A stretch of 64,000 bases of DNA from Vibrio sp. DW001 (GCF_029016285.1 NZ_CP091975.1:3596001-3660000); one strand, 5' to 3'; shown: positions 45,478-55,285, counted from the stretch's first letter. Numbers and translations: made by a program. The notes: a model not told the origin generated them from the sequence alone.

Positions 45478-45930
45478 ATGAACTCTAAAAAATTTATCTT
45501 TTTAATAATCGCTCTCGCTGTACTTGGCGCTGCTATCTTTTCTCAATTAGCAGTTTCTCCCGCTATATCTTTTGTAATTGGTGTAGTTGCATCAGCATTT
45601 ATCCTTAACCTTTCTTGTTCTACTTCTTCTTCTCCTGCGACACCAAAAGACAAACCATCTACAACAACACTGTATGTTGGTAATCTTCCATACAAAGCGA
45701 ACGAAACCAATGTTCGTCAAGTATTTTCTGAACATGGCGAAGTATTTGCCGTACGCTTAATGAAAGACAAACGAACTGGTAAACGACGCGGTTTTGGCTT
45801 TGTTGTGGTTGGCAGTAACGATGTCGATAATGTTATTTCTGGATTAAACGATCATGATTATATGCAGCGTACTTTGAAAGTACGTATCGCCAATGATCCT
45901 AAACATCCTGAGTCGGAATCGTCTCAATAG
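45478..45930 (+). CDS. Membrane-anchored RRM-domain RNA-binding protein
   Basis: A 150-residue protein. Two hydrophobic segments (about residues 6-26 and 29-46) should anchor it in the inner membrane; a Ser/Thr/Pro-rich linker (48-63) leads to a complete RNA recognition motif with RNP2 LYVGNL (65-70) and RNP1 RRGFGFVV (103-110). RRMs bind single-stranded RNA; small bacterial ones are poorly understood. ATG 45478 is preferred over the in-frame TTG at 45466, since the longer form adds only four residues, but no strong Shine-Dalgarno is seen for either. It is divergent from the rrn operon and its last 32 bases overlap the converging murI. Confidence 0.85.
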   Translation: MNSKKFIFLIIALAVLGAAIFSQLAVSPAISFVIGVVASAFILNLSCSTSSSPATPKDKPSTTTLYVGNLPYKANETNVRQVFSEHGEVFAVRLMKDKRTGKRRGFGFVVVGSNDVDNVISGLNDHDYMQRTLKVRIANDPKHPESESSQ

Positions 45931-46693
45931 TTTCAAAACCAAGTTTTTTGAACGTTATGTATAGTGCTTCTTCTTTTTTAGAAGAAGCACTATTGTAAGC
46001 AACCATTTCTCGCTTGCTCTTCATATCATGATTAAAATTGATTAACGAAACTACCCTTCTCGCAATAGCCGCTCCTGAATCAATAATTTGAACCTTATTC
46101 CCTAACACTTGTTTTATTTCATCTCTAAGCAAAGGGAAATGTGTACAACCTAAAACCGCTACGTCTATTTTTCCGATAAGTGGCTTCAATACACAAGCTA
46201 AAGATTCCATACAGACCGGTTTGCCTTTTAGTTTGTTCTCTGCCATATCGACTAATTCCGTCGATCCTAATAGCTTAATCGGAACAGAAGACAGATAATG
46301 TTTAATAAGGGTTTGAGTATACTCTCGCTTTACCGTTGCAGGTGTCGCGATAAGTCCGACTGCAATATTTGAAATAAGAGATGCTGGCTTTATTGCCGGT
46401 ACAACACCAACAACAGGTATAGAAAATGATTCGCGTAATGAAGGAAGTACAATTGTACTTGCTGTATTGCATGCTATGACAATAACGTCAACCCGATGCC
46501 GCTGAGTAGCATAACGCACCATATCATTCACTCTTTCGATGAGCGTATCAGGGTCAAGCTCACCGTAGGGGTAACCTTTGTCATCAAATAGATAGATATA
46601 ATTTGCGTTAGGAAGTTCTTTGCAAACTTCTTGATAAACTGACAATCCACCAACGCCAGAATCGAAGATCAGGATATTAGCTTGCTGTGGCAA
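45899..46693 (-). CDS. murI: Glutamate racemase
   Basis: A 264-residue cofactor-independent racemase making D-glutamate for peptidoglycan. The catalytic cysteines are C75 (ACNTAST) and C183 (GCTHFPLL); the N-terminal FDSGVGGLSVYQEV and YPYGELDP are typical. E. coli MurI is longer at the N-terminus, where UDP-MurNAc-L-Ala activates it; this shorter form lacks part of that extension. The 3' end overlaps the converging RRM gene by 32 bases. btuB-murI is the E. coli order, but here a terminator separates them. Confidence 0.95.
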   Translation of the reverse strand: MPQQANILIFDSGVGGLSVYQEVCKELPNANYIYLFDDKGYPYGELDPDTLIERVNDMVRYATQRHRVDVIVIACNTASTIVLPSLRESFSIPVVGVVPAIKPASLISNIAVGLIATPATVKREYTQTLIKHYLSSVPIKLLGSTELVDMAENKLKGKPVCMESLACVLKPLIGKIDVAVLGCTHFPLLRDEIKQVLGNKVQIIDSGAAIARRVVSLINFNHDMKSKREMVAYNSASSKKEEALYITFKKLGFETIETIPTQDV

Positions 46694-46815
46694 AGTTAAA
46701 ACCAGTCAGGTAAAGAAGAAAGATCTTACTTAATAGTTTCTATTTGGCAACAATAAAGTCAACTATCTAAGCGCTAGGATTTGTTATTGTTAATATCTCA
46801 ATATATCTAAACATA

Positions 46816-46858
46816 GAAAACCCCCAATGCCAGTTAGTCCAACAATTGAGGGGTTTTC
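46816..46858 (-). terminator. Terminator of btuB
   Basis: GAAAACCCC-CAAT (46816-46828) pairs with ATTG-A-GGGGTTTTC (46845-46858) with a one-base bulge and a 16-base loop. It lies about 20 bases after the btuB stop. Confidence 0.7.
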
Positions 46859-46876
46859 ATAAAGCCGTTTTGCAAT

Positions 46877-48742
46877 TTAGAACTGATAAGTTCCAGTAAA
46901 AAATGCAGTTCGGCCAGGTCCTTTGTAATAGTAATTATCGCCAGTCACGAAACTACTACTCCCATAACCTGTTTCATAATCAGTATCAAAAGCATTATTT
47001 ACCCGCAATCCTAATTTAAGAGAACTCGTCGCCAAATATCCTATACCTAAATCAACAACAGTATAAGCATCAAGTTCCTTGTCAGAATTGTCTGCTCTTT
47101 CTCCCGTATATAACGCCGACACACTCAGATCGAAGTTTTCATAAAAATACATCATATTCCAAGCAAATTTATTTTCAGGGATACGAACTAATGCATCTCC
47201 TGTACTTTTATCTTCTGAATCCATCCATTCAGCAACAAGTTCATGGTTGATTGGCCCCGTATAGAAATCAATTGCGACTTCAATGCCTTCTATTGTCGCA
47301 TCATTAACATTTGAAGGTGTCCATTTTCCGCTTCCATTCTCTTGAGCCCAATTTATAAGGTTTTCGATTTCTGTTTTATATGCCGTAATGCTCCAGTTTA
47401 ACACTTCGTAGTTGCCTCGAAGACCAACCTCCGCGGACTCCGACTCTTCCGGTTTTAAATTTGGGTTACCTTTATCATAAGCAGATTCAGGCCAATACAA
47501 GTCGTTAAATGTTGGCGCTTTAAATGCACTACCAATAGAAGATACTATTTGAAGTGATTTCGAGATTTGATACCCTGCTGCCGCATTCCAAGTTGTCTTT
47601 CCACCAAATGCGCTATCATCATCATGTCTTAAACTCAGTTCTAAGCTTAGTGGATCAAATACAAAACTAGAGGTCAAGAATGCCGCTTTGTTTTCTTTAT
47701 CTAGTTTTTCGTAATTATCCGTATTTGAGCCTCCTCTATCAGCGCTCTCTTTGTAATAATCTAATCCTGCATTAAGAACGATATTATTAAGAGCCAAATA
47801 GGTATTTACCCAGGAAACACCATTACGACGAGAAGTTATTGTCCCTTTCGCATTTTGTCCTTCAGCATCACCCGTTGCTTGATAACTCTTACCTAAAAAA
47901 AACTGTAGATTAGAAAGGTAATTCTTTTTTTCATATGTAACACCACTGGACAAACTATAGAACTCATCATCTTGTTGATTTTTCGAACCGTCATATTGAC
48001 CTGCGTATTCGAAATCTGACGATTTGTCATATCCACTAAACATCAAAGACCATTCATCATTTAGTTGGTGATTAATATGACCGAATGCTGTTTGGGCTGA
48101 ATAACCAAACTTTTCACCATCCGCGGCCAATTCATATATTTTGTAACCATCGCTTTGTTCTTTGTTTACTACAAAAGAACCTTGAGTATTTTCTGAAATA
48201 TTACCTGATGACCGCCAACCAACTTGGCCATGATCTTCGCTACCATAACCTACTCTCAACTCATGGGTTTCTTCTGAAGATATAGTGCTTATCGCAATCA
48301 CTCCGCCAATAGCATCAGATCCATAAACAGAAGCCCGTGGGCCTCTCACTATCTCAATACTCTGAATAGCAAAAGCGGGGATTAGTCCGATGGATGCTCC
48401 CCCCAACGTTGGCGAATTAACTCTAACGCCATCAACTAAAACGAGGGCATGCTTAGATTTCGTTCCACGGATATATATAGAAGAGGCATTGCCTTTGTTC
48501 CCTAGCGTATTAACCGTAATTCCAGGAACGCTTTTCAGTAACTCTAAAGCAGTGGTAGCTTGCGTCGCTTCTATACGCTCTCTATCAATAACCGTTATTG
48601 AAGCCAGAGCGGAACTCTCCGCTTGTTCAAAACGGTTGGCTGTAACAACGACAGTTTCGATATCAGAAGAAGATTGTGCAAAAGAGAGTGGTGATGCAGA
48701 AACTAGCGATGCCACTGCGGCCGCTATTATTGATTTGTTCAT
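46877..48742 (-). CDS. btuB: TonB-dependent vitamin B12 receptor BtuB
   Basis: A 621-residue outer-membrane barrel importing cobalamin. A signal peptide (MNKSIIAAAVASLVSASPLSFA, cleaved after about residue 22) is followed by the TonB box ETVVVTA (29-35), the plug domain (VPGITVNTLGNKGNASSIYIRG, VLVDGVRVNSP, VRGPRASVYGSDAIGGVIAI) and the barrel ending in a terminal phenylalanine (FFTGTYQF). The start at 48742 has AGGA six bases upstream; the frame extends into the leader but those residues precede the signal peptide. Expression should be controlled by the cobalamin riboswitch directly upstream. Confidence 0.95.
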   Translation of the reverse strand: MNKSIIAAAVASLVSASPLSFAQSSSDIETVVVTANRFEQAESSALASITVIDRERIEATQATTALELLKSVPGITVNTLGNKGNASSIYIRGTKSKHALVLVDGVRVNSPTLGGASIGLIPAFAIQSIEIVRGPRASVYGSDAIGGVIAISTISSEETHELRVGYGSEDHGQVGWRSSGNISENTQGSFVVNKEQSDGYKIYELAADGEKFGYSAQTAFGHINHQLNDEWSLMFSGYDKSSDFEYAGQYDGSKNQQDDEFYSLSSGVTYEKKNYLSNLQFFLGKSYQATGDAEGQNAKGTITSRRNGVSWVNTYLALNNIVLNAGLDYYKESADRGGSNTDNYEKLDKENKAAFLTSSFVFDPLSLELSLRHDDDSAFGGKTTWNAAAGYQISKSLQIVSSIGSAFKAPTFNDLYWPESAYDKGNPNLKPEESESAEVGLRGNYEVLNWSITAYKTEIENLINWAQENGSGKWTPSNVNDATIEGIEVAIDFYTGPINHELVAEWMDSEDKSTGDALVRIPENKFAWNMMYFYENFDLSVSALYTGERADNSDKELDAYTVVDLGIGYLATSSLKLGLRVNNAFDTDYETGYGSSSFVTGDNYYYKGPGRTAFFTGTYQF

Positions 48743-48790
48743 TAATAATCCTGTTCGCGTAAGTCCTAGCAAATGAGAAAGTTCATTTAC

Positions 48791-49015
48791 TTGCTGGCAG
48801 GTATTCGGACTTAGGAGCATGACCTATGATAATATTAGTTGGTCGCCTAGCATCTCACTTCCCACTCATCATTGGATGTAGCAGTGTGTGGTTTTCACCG
48901 TAGATGTTCGTTCTCTTTTACCGCTGCGCGTCAGTTCTGGATTTTCACCAGATTCCCATTTCAGGCAATTTATAGTTTCAATTGCCACCAGCTCTGGAAC
49001 GGATACTAATTATCA
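48791..49015 (-). ncRNA. Cobalamin riboswitch
   Basis: On the minus strand the leader of btuB contains the core GGGAATCTGGTG, AATCCAGAACTGACGCGCAG and the B12 box CCGAATACCTGCCAGCAAG (48812-48793). These words and their order are those of the AdoCbl riboswitch that shuts off btuB translation when cobalamin is abundant. The B12 box end is about 50 bases before the btuB start. Confidence 0.92.
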
Positions 49016-49137
49016 ATATATCTCTTGTCTAGTGGAAAAAATTACGTTTCTACATGAAACTTATTCATATCAGTACTGGACAACCAAGCCGGATTGAATA
49101 AAATCTGCGCTCCTTGTGTAAAGTTAAAGGCATATCT

Positions 49138-50247
49138 ATGGCAAACCTGGAAATAAACTCTAATCGCTACCACGAACAGCTGAAAGAGAAGGCGAATCGT
49201 CTCAACGAAATGTTTGTTGAATATGATGTACCTGAGTTGGAAATATTTGAATCTCCTGAGCAAAATTATCGTATGAGAGCCGAATTTCGCGTTTGGCACG
49301 AAGGTGAAGCTCTTTATTACATAATGTTTAATCAAGGAACTCGTGAGAAAATTCGCGTTGATCAATTCCCTGCGGCCAGCAACGTAATTAACGAGTTGAT
49401 GCCACTCCTTATAGATACGATCAAAAACAACGATGACCTTCGGAAAAAACTGTTTCAAGTTGATTTTCTGTCAACCTTAAATGGCGAAGTGCTTATTTCT
49501 CTTCTTTATCACCGTCAGCTTGATGATAAATGGACTGAAGAGGCAAAAGCATTGAGGGTATTGCTTAATAATAGAGGCTTCAATCTTAATATTATCGGAC
49601 GAGCAAGAAAAATGAAAATAGTGCTCGAGCGTGATTATGTGATTGAAAAATTAAATGTTCATGGCCGTACCTATATCTATCAACAAGTAGAAAATAGCTT
49701 TACTCAACCGAACGGTATTGTTGCTCAGAAAATGCTGGAGTGGGCGGTAGACTGTACGAAAGAAAGCAGTGGTGATTTATTAGAGCTCTATTGTGGGAAC
49801 GGTAACTTTTCATTAGCCCTCGCTCAAAATTTTGAACGCGTACTCGCAACCGAAGTCGCTATGCCATCAGTAGTTTCAGCTCAATACAATATCACGGCAA
49901 ATAAGATAGATAATGTCCAAATTATCCGTATGTCCGCTGAGGAGTTTACCGAAGCGATGGAAGGTAAACGGGAGTTTCGACGTTTAAAACAAGCGAATAT
50001 TGACCTAACTAGTTACAACTGCAACACTATTTTTGTCGATCCACCAAGATCTGGCATGGACGAAGACACTTGTAGAATGGTTCAAGGTTATGAACGAATT
50101 TTATATATCTCTTGCAGCCCTGAAACGCTCAAAGAAAATCTCGAATTATTGTCTACAACTCACAAAATTATCAGATTCGCTCTATTTGACCAATTTCCTT
50201 ACACCCACCATATGGAAGCTGGTGTTCTTTTAGAAAGGCGCAAATAA
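49138..50247 (+). CDS. trmA: tRNA (uracil-5-)-methyltransferase (m5U54)
   Basis: A 369-residue SAM-dependent enzyme making ribothymidine at position 54 of the tRNA T-loop (also tmRNA). [39 protein letters not shown] (SAM binding), FVDPPRSG and [15 protein letters not shown] are typical. The nucleophile is C326 in YISCSPETL (E. coli has SCNP) and the base is E360 in HHME. The frame extends to 49114, but ATG 49138 has AAAGG seven bases upstream. Divergent from btuB, as in E. coli. Confidence 0.96.
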   Translation: MANLEINSNRYHEQLKEKANRLNEMFVEYDVPELEIFESPEQNYRMRAEFRVWHEGEALYYIMFNQGTREKIRVDQFPAASNVINELMPLLIDTIKNNDDLRKKLFQVDFLSTLNGEVLISLLYHRQLDDKWTEEAKALRVLLNNRGFNLNIIGRARKMKIVLERDYVIEKLNVHGRTYIYQQVENSFTQPNGIVAQKMLEWAVDCTKESSGDLLELYCGNGNFSLALAQNFERVLATEVAMPSVVSAQYNITANKIDNVQIIRMSAEEFTEAMEGKREFRRLKQANIDLTSYNCNTIFVDPPRSGMDEDTCRMVQGYERILYISCSPETLKENLELLSTTHKIIRFALFDQFPYTHHMEAGVLLERRK

Positions 50248-50255
50248 AGTAAATT

Positions 50256-50282
50256 AAAAAACGAGCATATCGCTCGTTTTTT
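50256..50282. terminator. Terminator between trmA and yijD
   Basis: ACGAGC (50261-50266), loop ATATC and GCTCGT (50272-50277), with A and T tracts on the two sides, so usable by both converging genes. Confidence 0.85.
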
Positions 50283-50296
50283 AAATACCTAACTAG

Positions 50297-50668
50297 CTAC
50301 TCACCCTTAGCGATGAAACCTAGTTTTTTCCCTACCCATAACAGTAACAACAACGTTACTATAATGGCGAAAAAATTCGATCCCGCCCCCGGATACTGAG
50401 CTTTTATAAATGCTGAGTAACCAAAAGCACCTACAAAAAAACAAGCCAAACCAACCAATGGGAGTTCTTCTGAAACGGGGTTACGTAAATAATTTTGATA
50501 AAGCATTTGTACTGATAGTACCAGTGCTATCAGTGGGAAAATGGAGAAAGCGACCTCGGTTACCGTCAACACAGAAAGTAATGCATTGCTGCACATACCC
50601 ACAATTACCGCTAAAAGTAGCGTTTTTCTAGCAGAGTCACTTTTCGTTGGATTAGATTCATTCGACAT
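50297..50668 (-). CDS. yijD: YijD family membrane protein (DUF1422)
   Basis: A 123-residue inner-membrane protein with four predicted helices (about residues 15-35, 40-60, 70-88, 95-115). The block FGYSAFIKAQYPGAGSNFF corresponds to E. coli YijD LLYSTVVRAEYPDIGSNFF. Function is unknown. It starts two bases after fabR on the same strand, the conserved fabR-yijD pair. Confidence 0.88.
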   Translation of the reverse strand: MSNESNPTKSDSARKTLLLAVIVGMCSNALLSVLTVTEVAFSIFPLIALVLSVQMLYQNYLRNPVSEELPLVGLACFFVGAFGYSAFIKAQYPGAGSNFFAIIVTLLLLLWVGKKLGFIAKGE

Positions 50669-50670
50669 AG

Positions 50671-51294
50671 TTATATCCTATTGTTTTGTCTTTCTCGCTC
50701 TTTTCTGTACCAATAAGCACCTTTGGCGGTCATTCTTAATTGCATCACTAACCTTTCAGTTAGTTCTTCTCTTTCATCTTTACTTAAATCCAACGCTTCT
50801 GCGCCGGAGCTAAATACCAAGATCACCGATGCTTCCGCCTGAATAGAAGCTTCCTCTCTATCCATTCCTGTGCTTATCAAATATTCGGTCATTTCAGCCA
50901 CGAAATGTTGCATCTCTCTTGCCACTGCGGCTCTAAATTCAGCCGATGTACCTGAGCGTTCACGCAATAACAATCGAAACACGTTAGGGCTACTATCAAT
51001 AAATTCCATAAAGGTTTCTACTGAAGTTCGAATAACACTGCCTTCTTTGGCAATTCGCTGCCTTGCTTGCCTCATAAGTTGCCTTAGGAGTAACCCGCCT
51101 TCATCAACCAAGGTTAATCCTAATTCATCCATATCTTTGAAATGACGATAGAATGAGGTTGGCGCAATACCTGCTTCCCTCGCGACTTCTCTTAAACTCA
51201 AATTTGAGAAACTGCGATCGGCTCTAAGCTGATTGAATGCTGCATCAATTAATGATCGGCGTGTTTTTTCTTTTTGTAGCGCACGAATTCCCAT
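50671..51294 (-). CDS. fabR: Unsaturated fatty acid synthesis repressor FabR
   Basis: A 207-residue TetR-family regulator. The N-terminal helix-turn-helix ([30 protein letters not shown]) is nearly identical to E. coli FabR. In E. coli it represses fabB and fabA in response to the ratio of unsaturated to saturated acyl thioesters. It is divergent from sthA, the conserved arrangement, and co-transcribed with yijD. Confidence 0.94.
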   Translation of the reverse strand: MGIRALQKEKTRRSLIDAAFNQLRADRSFSNLSLREVAREAGIAPTSFYRHFKDMDELGLTLVDEGGLLLRQLMRQARQRIAKEGSVIRTSVETFMEFIDSSPNVFRLLLRERSGTSAEFRAAVAREMQHFVAEMTEYLISTGMDREEASIQAEASVILVFSSGAEALDLSKDEREELTERLVMQLRMTAKGAYWYRKERERQNNRI

Positions 51295-51517
51295 AGGGGG
51301 TTATTTTTACCAATAAAGCCAATTAACGTCTAATTACTATAACGCGAATTCGGACCAGTGAGAAATACACATTGTAAAAGCACAACTAACATCCATTAGA
51401 TTTGCATAAGTCCGTGATCATTACCACTCTATAGTGTGATGACCATTTACCTATGGTGATAACAAGTTAAAATCTCGCTACAGCAATGTTAACAAAAATC
51501 ATGGAAGGCGAATCAAT

Positions 51518-52918
51518 ATGGCTCGAAAAACTCACTTTGATGTGATCGTAATCGGTAGTGGTCCTGGAGGTGAAGGGGCAGCAATGGGATTAACCAAAGC
51601 AGGGTTAAATGTCGCCATAATTGAAAAGGAGCCAAGTGTTGGTGGCGGATGTACGCACTGGGGGACGATTCCTTCGAAAGCATTGAGACACGCAGTAAGC
51701 CGAATCATCGAATTTAATAGTAATCCACTGTTTCATCGCAATGTAAATAACGTGCATGCCTCTTTTGCCGATATTCTTAGCCATGCGAAAACCGTTATTG
51801 ATAAGCAAACACGCCTTCGTCAAGGTTTTTATGATCGCAACCAATGTGACCTTATTTTTGGTAAAGCTCATTTTGTAGATAAAAATCAGGTTGCTGTAAA
51901 ACAGGCTGACGGGAGCCTAGAATATTATACTGCGGACAAATTTGTCATCGCGACAGGTTCCAGACCTTACCAGCCCGAAGACGTTGACTTTAATCATCCT
52001 CGTATTTACGACAGCGACTCAATTCTTTCTTTAGGACATACTCCAAGAAACATCATTATTTACGGTGCAGGTGTCATCGGCTGCGAATACGCTTCCATCT
52101 TTCGCGGGTTAGATGTAAAAACCGATCTCATCAACACACGAGATCGCTTACTCTCATTTTTAGATAATGAAACTTCTGATGCTCTTTCATATCATTTTTG
52201 GAATAGTGGCGTTGTCATCCGAAATGACGAGACATATGAGAAAGTCGAAGCCACTGATGACGGTGTAATTATACACTTACAATCAGGGAAAAAAATGCGT
52301 GCAGACTGTTTGCTCTACGCCAATGGTCGAACGGGTAATACCGACAAACTAAACCTCGAATCAGCTGGATTGACTGCTGACGCCAGAGGGTCTCTAAGCG
52401 TCAATAAAAAATATCAAACAAAAGTAGAGCATATTTATGCCGTCGGAGATGTTATTGGATACCCTAGCTTAGCTAGTGCTGCATACGATCAAGGTCGATT
52501 TGTGGCACAGAACATTGTGAAAGGAAAAGCCGATACCCACTTAATAGAAGATATCCCTACTGGGATATACACCATACCGGAAATTAGTTCTGTGGGTAAA
52601 ACAGAACAAGAACTCACTGCTGCGAAGGTTCCATATGAAGTCGGACGCTCTTCGTTTAAACACCTCGCTCGAGCTCAGATCGCCGGAAAAGATATTGGCA
52701 GCCTAAAAATTCTCTTTCATAGAGAAACCAAGGAGATATTGGGTATTCACTGTTTCGGGGAGCGCGCTGCGGAAATTATTCATATCGGGCAGGCTATAAT
52801 GGAGCAAAAAGGAAAGGCGAATAACATCGAATATTTCGTCAATACGACCTTTAATTACCCCACAATGGCAGAAGCTTACCGAGTAGCGGCTTTAAACGGA
52901 CTTAATCGTCTGTTTTAA
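51518..52918 (+). CDS. sthA: Soluble pyridine nucleotide transhydrogenase
   Basis: A 466-residue FAD flavoprotein converting NADPH and NAD to NADP and NADH. It belongs to the disulphide-reductase family (FAD motif [15 protein letters not shown] motif [14 protein letters not shown]) but retains only C45 of the redox pair: [17 protein letters not shown] has threonine where the second cysteine would be, the diagnostic change of SthA. The C-terminal dimer domain ([26 protein letters not shown]) is intact. Divergent from fabR. Confidence 0.96.
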   Translation: MARKTHFDVIVIGSGPGGEGAAMGLTKAGLNVAIIEKEPSVGGGCTHWGTIPSKALRHAVSRIIEFNSNPLFHRNVNNVHASFADILSHAKTVIDKQTRLRQGFYDRNQCDLIFGKAHFVDKNQVAVKQADGSLEYYTADKFVIATGSRPYQPEDVDFNHPRIYDSDSILSLGHTPRNIIIYGAGVIGCEYASIFRGLDVKTDLINTRDRLLSFLDNETSDALSYHFWNSGVVIRNDETYEKVEATDDGVIIHLQSGKKMRADCLLYANGRTGNTDKLNLESAGLTADARGSLSVNKKYQTKVEHIYAVGDVIGYPSLASAAYDQGRFVAQNIVKGKADTHLIEDIPTGIYTIPEISSVGKTEQELTAAKVPYEVGRSSFKHLARAQIAGKDIGSLKILFHRETKEILGIHCFGERAAEIIHIGQAIMEQKGKANNIEYFVNTTFNYPTMAEAYRVAALNGLNRLF

Positions 52919-52947
52919 AATAAAAGACTATACGCGGTAGTCATTAT

Positions 52948-52976
52948 GTTCAGGCTGAGAATACCTCAGCCTGAAC
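52948..52976. terminator. Hairpin between sthA and dinF
   Basis: Perfect 12-base arms GTTCAGGCTGAG (52948-52959) and CTCAGCCTGAAC (52965-52976) with a 5-base loop between converging genes. It is a very stable stem but has no long T tract. Confidence 0.75.
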
Positions 52977-52982
52977 GAACTC

Positions 52983-54335
52983 TCAGAGAAAAACACCTCT
53001 TCTCCACTGCAAAACAAAAACAAACCCTAAACTTACACCACGTATGACCATAAAACTTATCATCGCCGCCCATAAGGCGTGATTACCAAAACCGCTCATC
53101 AAACCGAAGACCGAAAAAAAGGTACAAGTGGCAATAAACATGCTATTTCTCATCTCCTTGCCTTTTGTCGCACCGATAAAAATACCATCTAAAACAAAAC
53201 ACCACATAGCACACAATGGCATAGCAATTAACCAAGGGAGGTACACACTGGCAATCTTATTAACACGTTCAATATCAGTGATCATGGAGATTAAGTTGTT
53301 ACCAAAGAGATAAAAAACGCACCCTAGAAAGAAACAAATGACGAAACTCCAAATAAACGTAACCATTATCGACTCTTTCAACGCCTCTCTATTTTTCGCG
53401 CCTATCGCTTTGCCCACCATGGCTTCAATGGCATAAGCAAACCCATCCATACCATAAGATATAATCATCAGAAAACTCATCAATACTGCATTAGCTGCGA
53501 CGACATCATCACCATAGCTTGCTCCTTGAAAGGTCATGAAGCTAAAGGCACCCTGTAGGCATAGCGAACGTAGAAAAATATCTCGATTGAGTTTGACGAA
53601 CCGTGATAGTCCACTCGTTAACCTTATGTTTTTTTTTCGTACTATTGATGAGATAGTAGGCAACTGAAAGTCTTTCCACGTCTTAACAATAAAACCCAAA
53701 CCAATAACTAAGCTTGTGTATTCTGCAATAACAGAAGCAAGAGCGGCCCCTTCTACTCCCCAATTGAATCCAACCACAAAAAGAAAGTCTAAAGCAATAT
53801 TGGTTACGTTGGCGAAAATCACCATCCACATGGGTGCTCGTGAGTTTTGGGTGCCTAACAACCAACCAAGCATGACATAATTAACAAGAGAAGCTGGTGC
53901 GCTCCACGCTCTAATAACAAAATAGGCCTCCCCGTAGTGCTTAACCTCATTACTCGCACGACTAAAATCGAAAATAATATCAGCCACCACTCGATGAAAA
54001 AGCAGAAATATTATTGCGAATGCAAAGGCCATAATCAAACCTTGAAGCAGAACCAAAACTAGTTGTTCTTTTTTCTCTCCACCTAGAGCTTGGGCGGTTA
54101 ACCCAGTTGTCGACATTCTTAAAAAACCTAACAACCAGAACGTCACGCTGATCATCGTCCCACCCAAGGCGACACCACCTAAATACCATGAATGTTCTAA
54201 ATGACCGATCACAGCGGCATCAACCAACCCCAGCAATGGAACAGTGATATTTGAAAGAACCATCGGAATAGCAAGAAGAAGTACTTGTTTGTGGATCGAT
54301 TTATTCTGAAGCGTAGATAAAAAAGAATTAGACAC
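52983..54335 (-). CDS. dinF: MATE family transporter DinF
   Basis: A 450-residue, twelve-helix MATE exporter. The start region LAIPMVLSNITVPLLGLVDAAVIGHLEHSWYLGGVALG, then LRMSTTGLTAQALGG, WSAPASLVNYVMLGWLLGTQNSRAP and the C-terminal DGIFIGATKGKEMRNSM match E. coli DinF block by block. DinF is an SOS-induced antiporter implicated in protection from oxidative stress and bile salts. In E. coli dinF directly follows lexA; here a methyltransferase gene is interposed, 60 bases upstream. Confidence 0.93.
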   Translation of the reverse strand: MSNSFLSTLQNKSIHKQVLLLAIPMVLSNITVPLLGLVDAAVIGHLEHSWYLGGVALGGTMISVTFWLLGFLRMSTTGLTAQALGGEKKEQLVLVLLQGLIMAFAFAIIFLLFHRVVADIIFDFSRASNEVKHYGEAYFVIRAWSAPASLVNYVMLGWLLGTQNSRAPMWMVIFANVTNIALDFLFVVGFNWGVEGAALASVIAEYTSLVIGLGFIVKTWKDFQLPTISSIVRKKNIRLTSGLSRFVKLNRDIFLRSLCLQGAFSFMTFQGASYGDDVVAANAVLMSFLMIISYGMDGFAYAIEAMVGKAIGAKNREALKESIMVTFIWSFVICFFLGCVFYLFGNNLISMITDIERVNKIASVYLPWLIAMPLCAMWCFVLDGIFIGATKGKEMRNSMFIATCTFFSVFGLMSGFGNHALWAAMISFMVIRGVSLGFVFVLQWRRGVFL

Positions 54336-54395
54336 ATAAACCTCACTAAGTTGCTAGGAAGTGTAACTTAGTGATTCACTCATTGTCCCGTTAAA

Positions 54396-55226
54396 TTACC
54401 AAGATAACTCAACGACAATCGGAGTAAGCCTATGTCTTAATGTTGGAAATGCAGCAATGGCACGTTGCCAAACTTTCCACCGTCCACAATTGTCATCAAA
54501 TGGGGAGAATAATTTAATATATTTGCACCAAGGCAACCATTGCAACAGCTTTTCTGTTGGTTTATTAAAACCATGAGAATAGTTTTGGCTTCCTAATCTT
54601 TGCCCATAGCGAGTCGACGCTTTGTCACCGGCTACAACAATACAAGCATGGCATTGATTAAAATATCGACTCATATTTTGGACAAACTGAGCCACATCAG
54701 ATTCTGAACGCGATAACAGCGCTTGTTCACAAACGATAATAACGGGCACATTGTTCGGTATAGATAAGGTTTGTACCCAATTAAAGCTATCGACGGAGCC
54801 ATTGATTAATTTGTATCTATCACTTGGATGAAATAACTTTTCCCTCCAAAGCAAGTGCTCAGAAATGTCCAGCTCTACCCAGTGACACAAGCCATTATCT
54901 AATCGATAAAATCGAGTATCTAATCCTCCACCTATATTTAATACCCAAGCGTTAGGATGATCTTTTAAAAAAGCACCGACTCTTTCGTCGCAAAGCTTGG
55001 TAATCGTCGCATGCAATAGTTGTTTCTGAGCAATATCACCAGAAAGGCATTCTGAAGAAAGCTGACAGTATCGACAGGCATTAGCCGCTATAGGATCATA
55101 GACCAAACCATCATTAACCAGACTTTCTCGACTTCTTAACCACATGGGTTGTAGTAAGTGAACTGGCACATCATAGTGAGGCTTATTATTGATATTGGTT
55201 GAGGCTTTTATATATTGAACATTCAT
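54396..55226 (-). CDS. Class I SAM-dependent methyltransferase (LCM/PPM-like, COG3315 type)
   Basis: A 276-residue protein of the leucine carboxyl methyltransferase-like group. SAM motif I is VLNIGGGLDTRFYRL (about residues 95-109), followed by the acidic WVELDISE (116-123). Family members methylate carboxylates of proteins or small metabolites, often in natural-product pathways; the substrate is unknown. Two starts are possible: ATG 55232 lies only two bases after GGGAG, whereas ATG 55226 is eight bases away and is preferred. A Fur-box-like site lies 25-43 bases before the start. It sits between lexA and dinF, so it could be read both from the SOS-controlled lexA promoter and from an iron-controlled one. 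Confidence 0.82.
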   Translation of the reverse strand: MNVQYIKASTNINNKPHYDVPVHLLQPMWLRSRESLVNDGLVYDPIAANACRYCQLSSECLSGDIAQKQLLHATITKLCDERVGAFLKDHPNAWVLNIGGGLDTRFYRLDNGLCHWVELDISEHLLWREKLFHPSDRYKLINGSVDSFNWVQTLSIPNNVPVIIVCEQALLSRSESDVAQFVQNMSRYFNQCHACIVVAGDKASTRYGQRLGSQNYSHGFNKPTEKLLQWLPWCKYIKLFSPFDDNCGRWKVWQRAIAAFPTLRHRLTPIVVELSW

Positions 55227-55257
55227 TATCATCTCTCCCGAATCAAAGATGATAATG
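55224..55257 (-). repeat. Inverted repeat over the methyltransferase start
   Basis: Perfect 10-base arms CATTATCATC (55224-55233) and GATGATAATG (55248-55257), 14 bases apart. The left arm contains the start codon and the right arm overlaps the Fur-box-like site, so an mRNA hairpin would hide both the Shine-Dalgarno (loop) and start. Confidence 0.6.
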
Positions 55258-55269
55258 ATTATTATTTAG
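55251..55269 (-). promoter_or_regulatory. Putative Fur box upstream of the methyltransferase
   Basis: GATAATGATTATTATTTAG matches about 14 of 19 positions of the Fur consensus GATAATGATAATCATTATC, with a perfect left half. It lies in the 59-base gap after lexA, suggesting iron-repressed transcription starting inside the lexA cluster. Confidence 0.6.
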
Positions 55270-55285
55270 ATTATCAAGTTATAAA

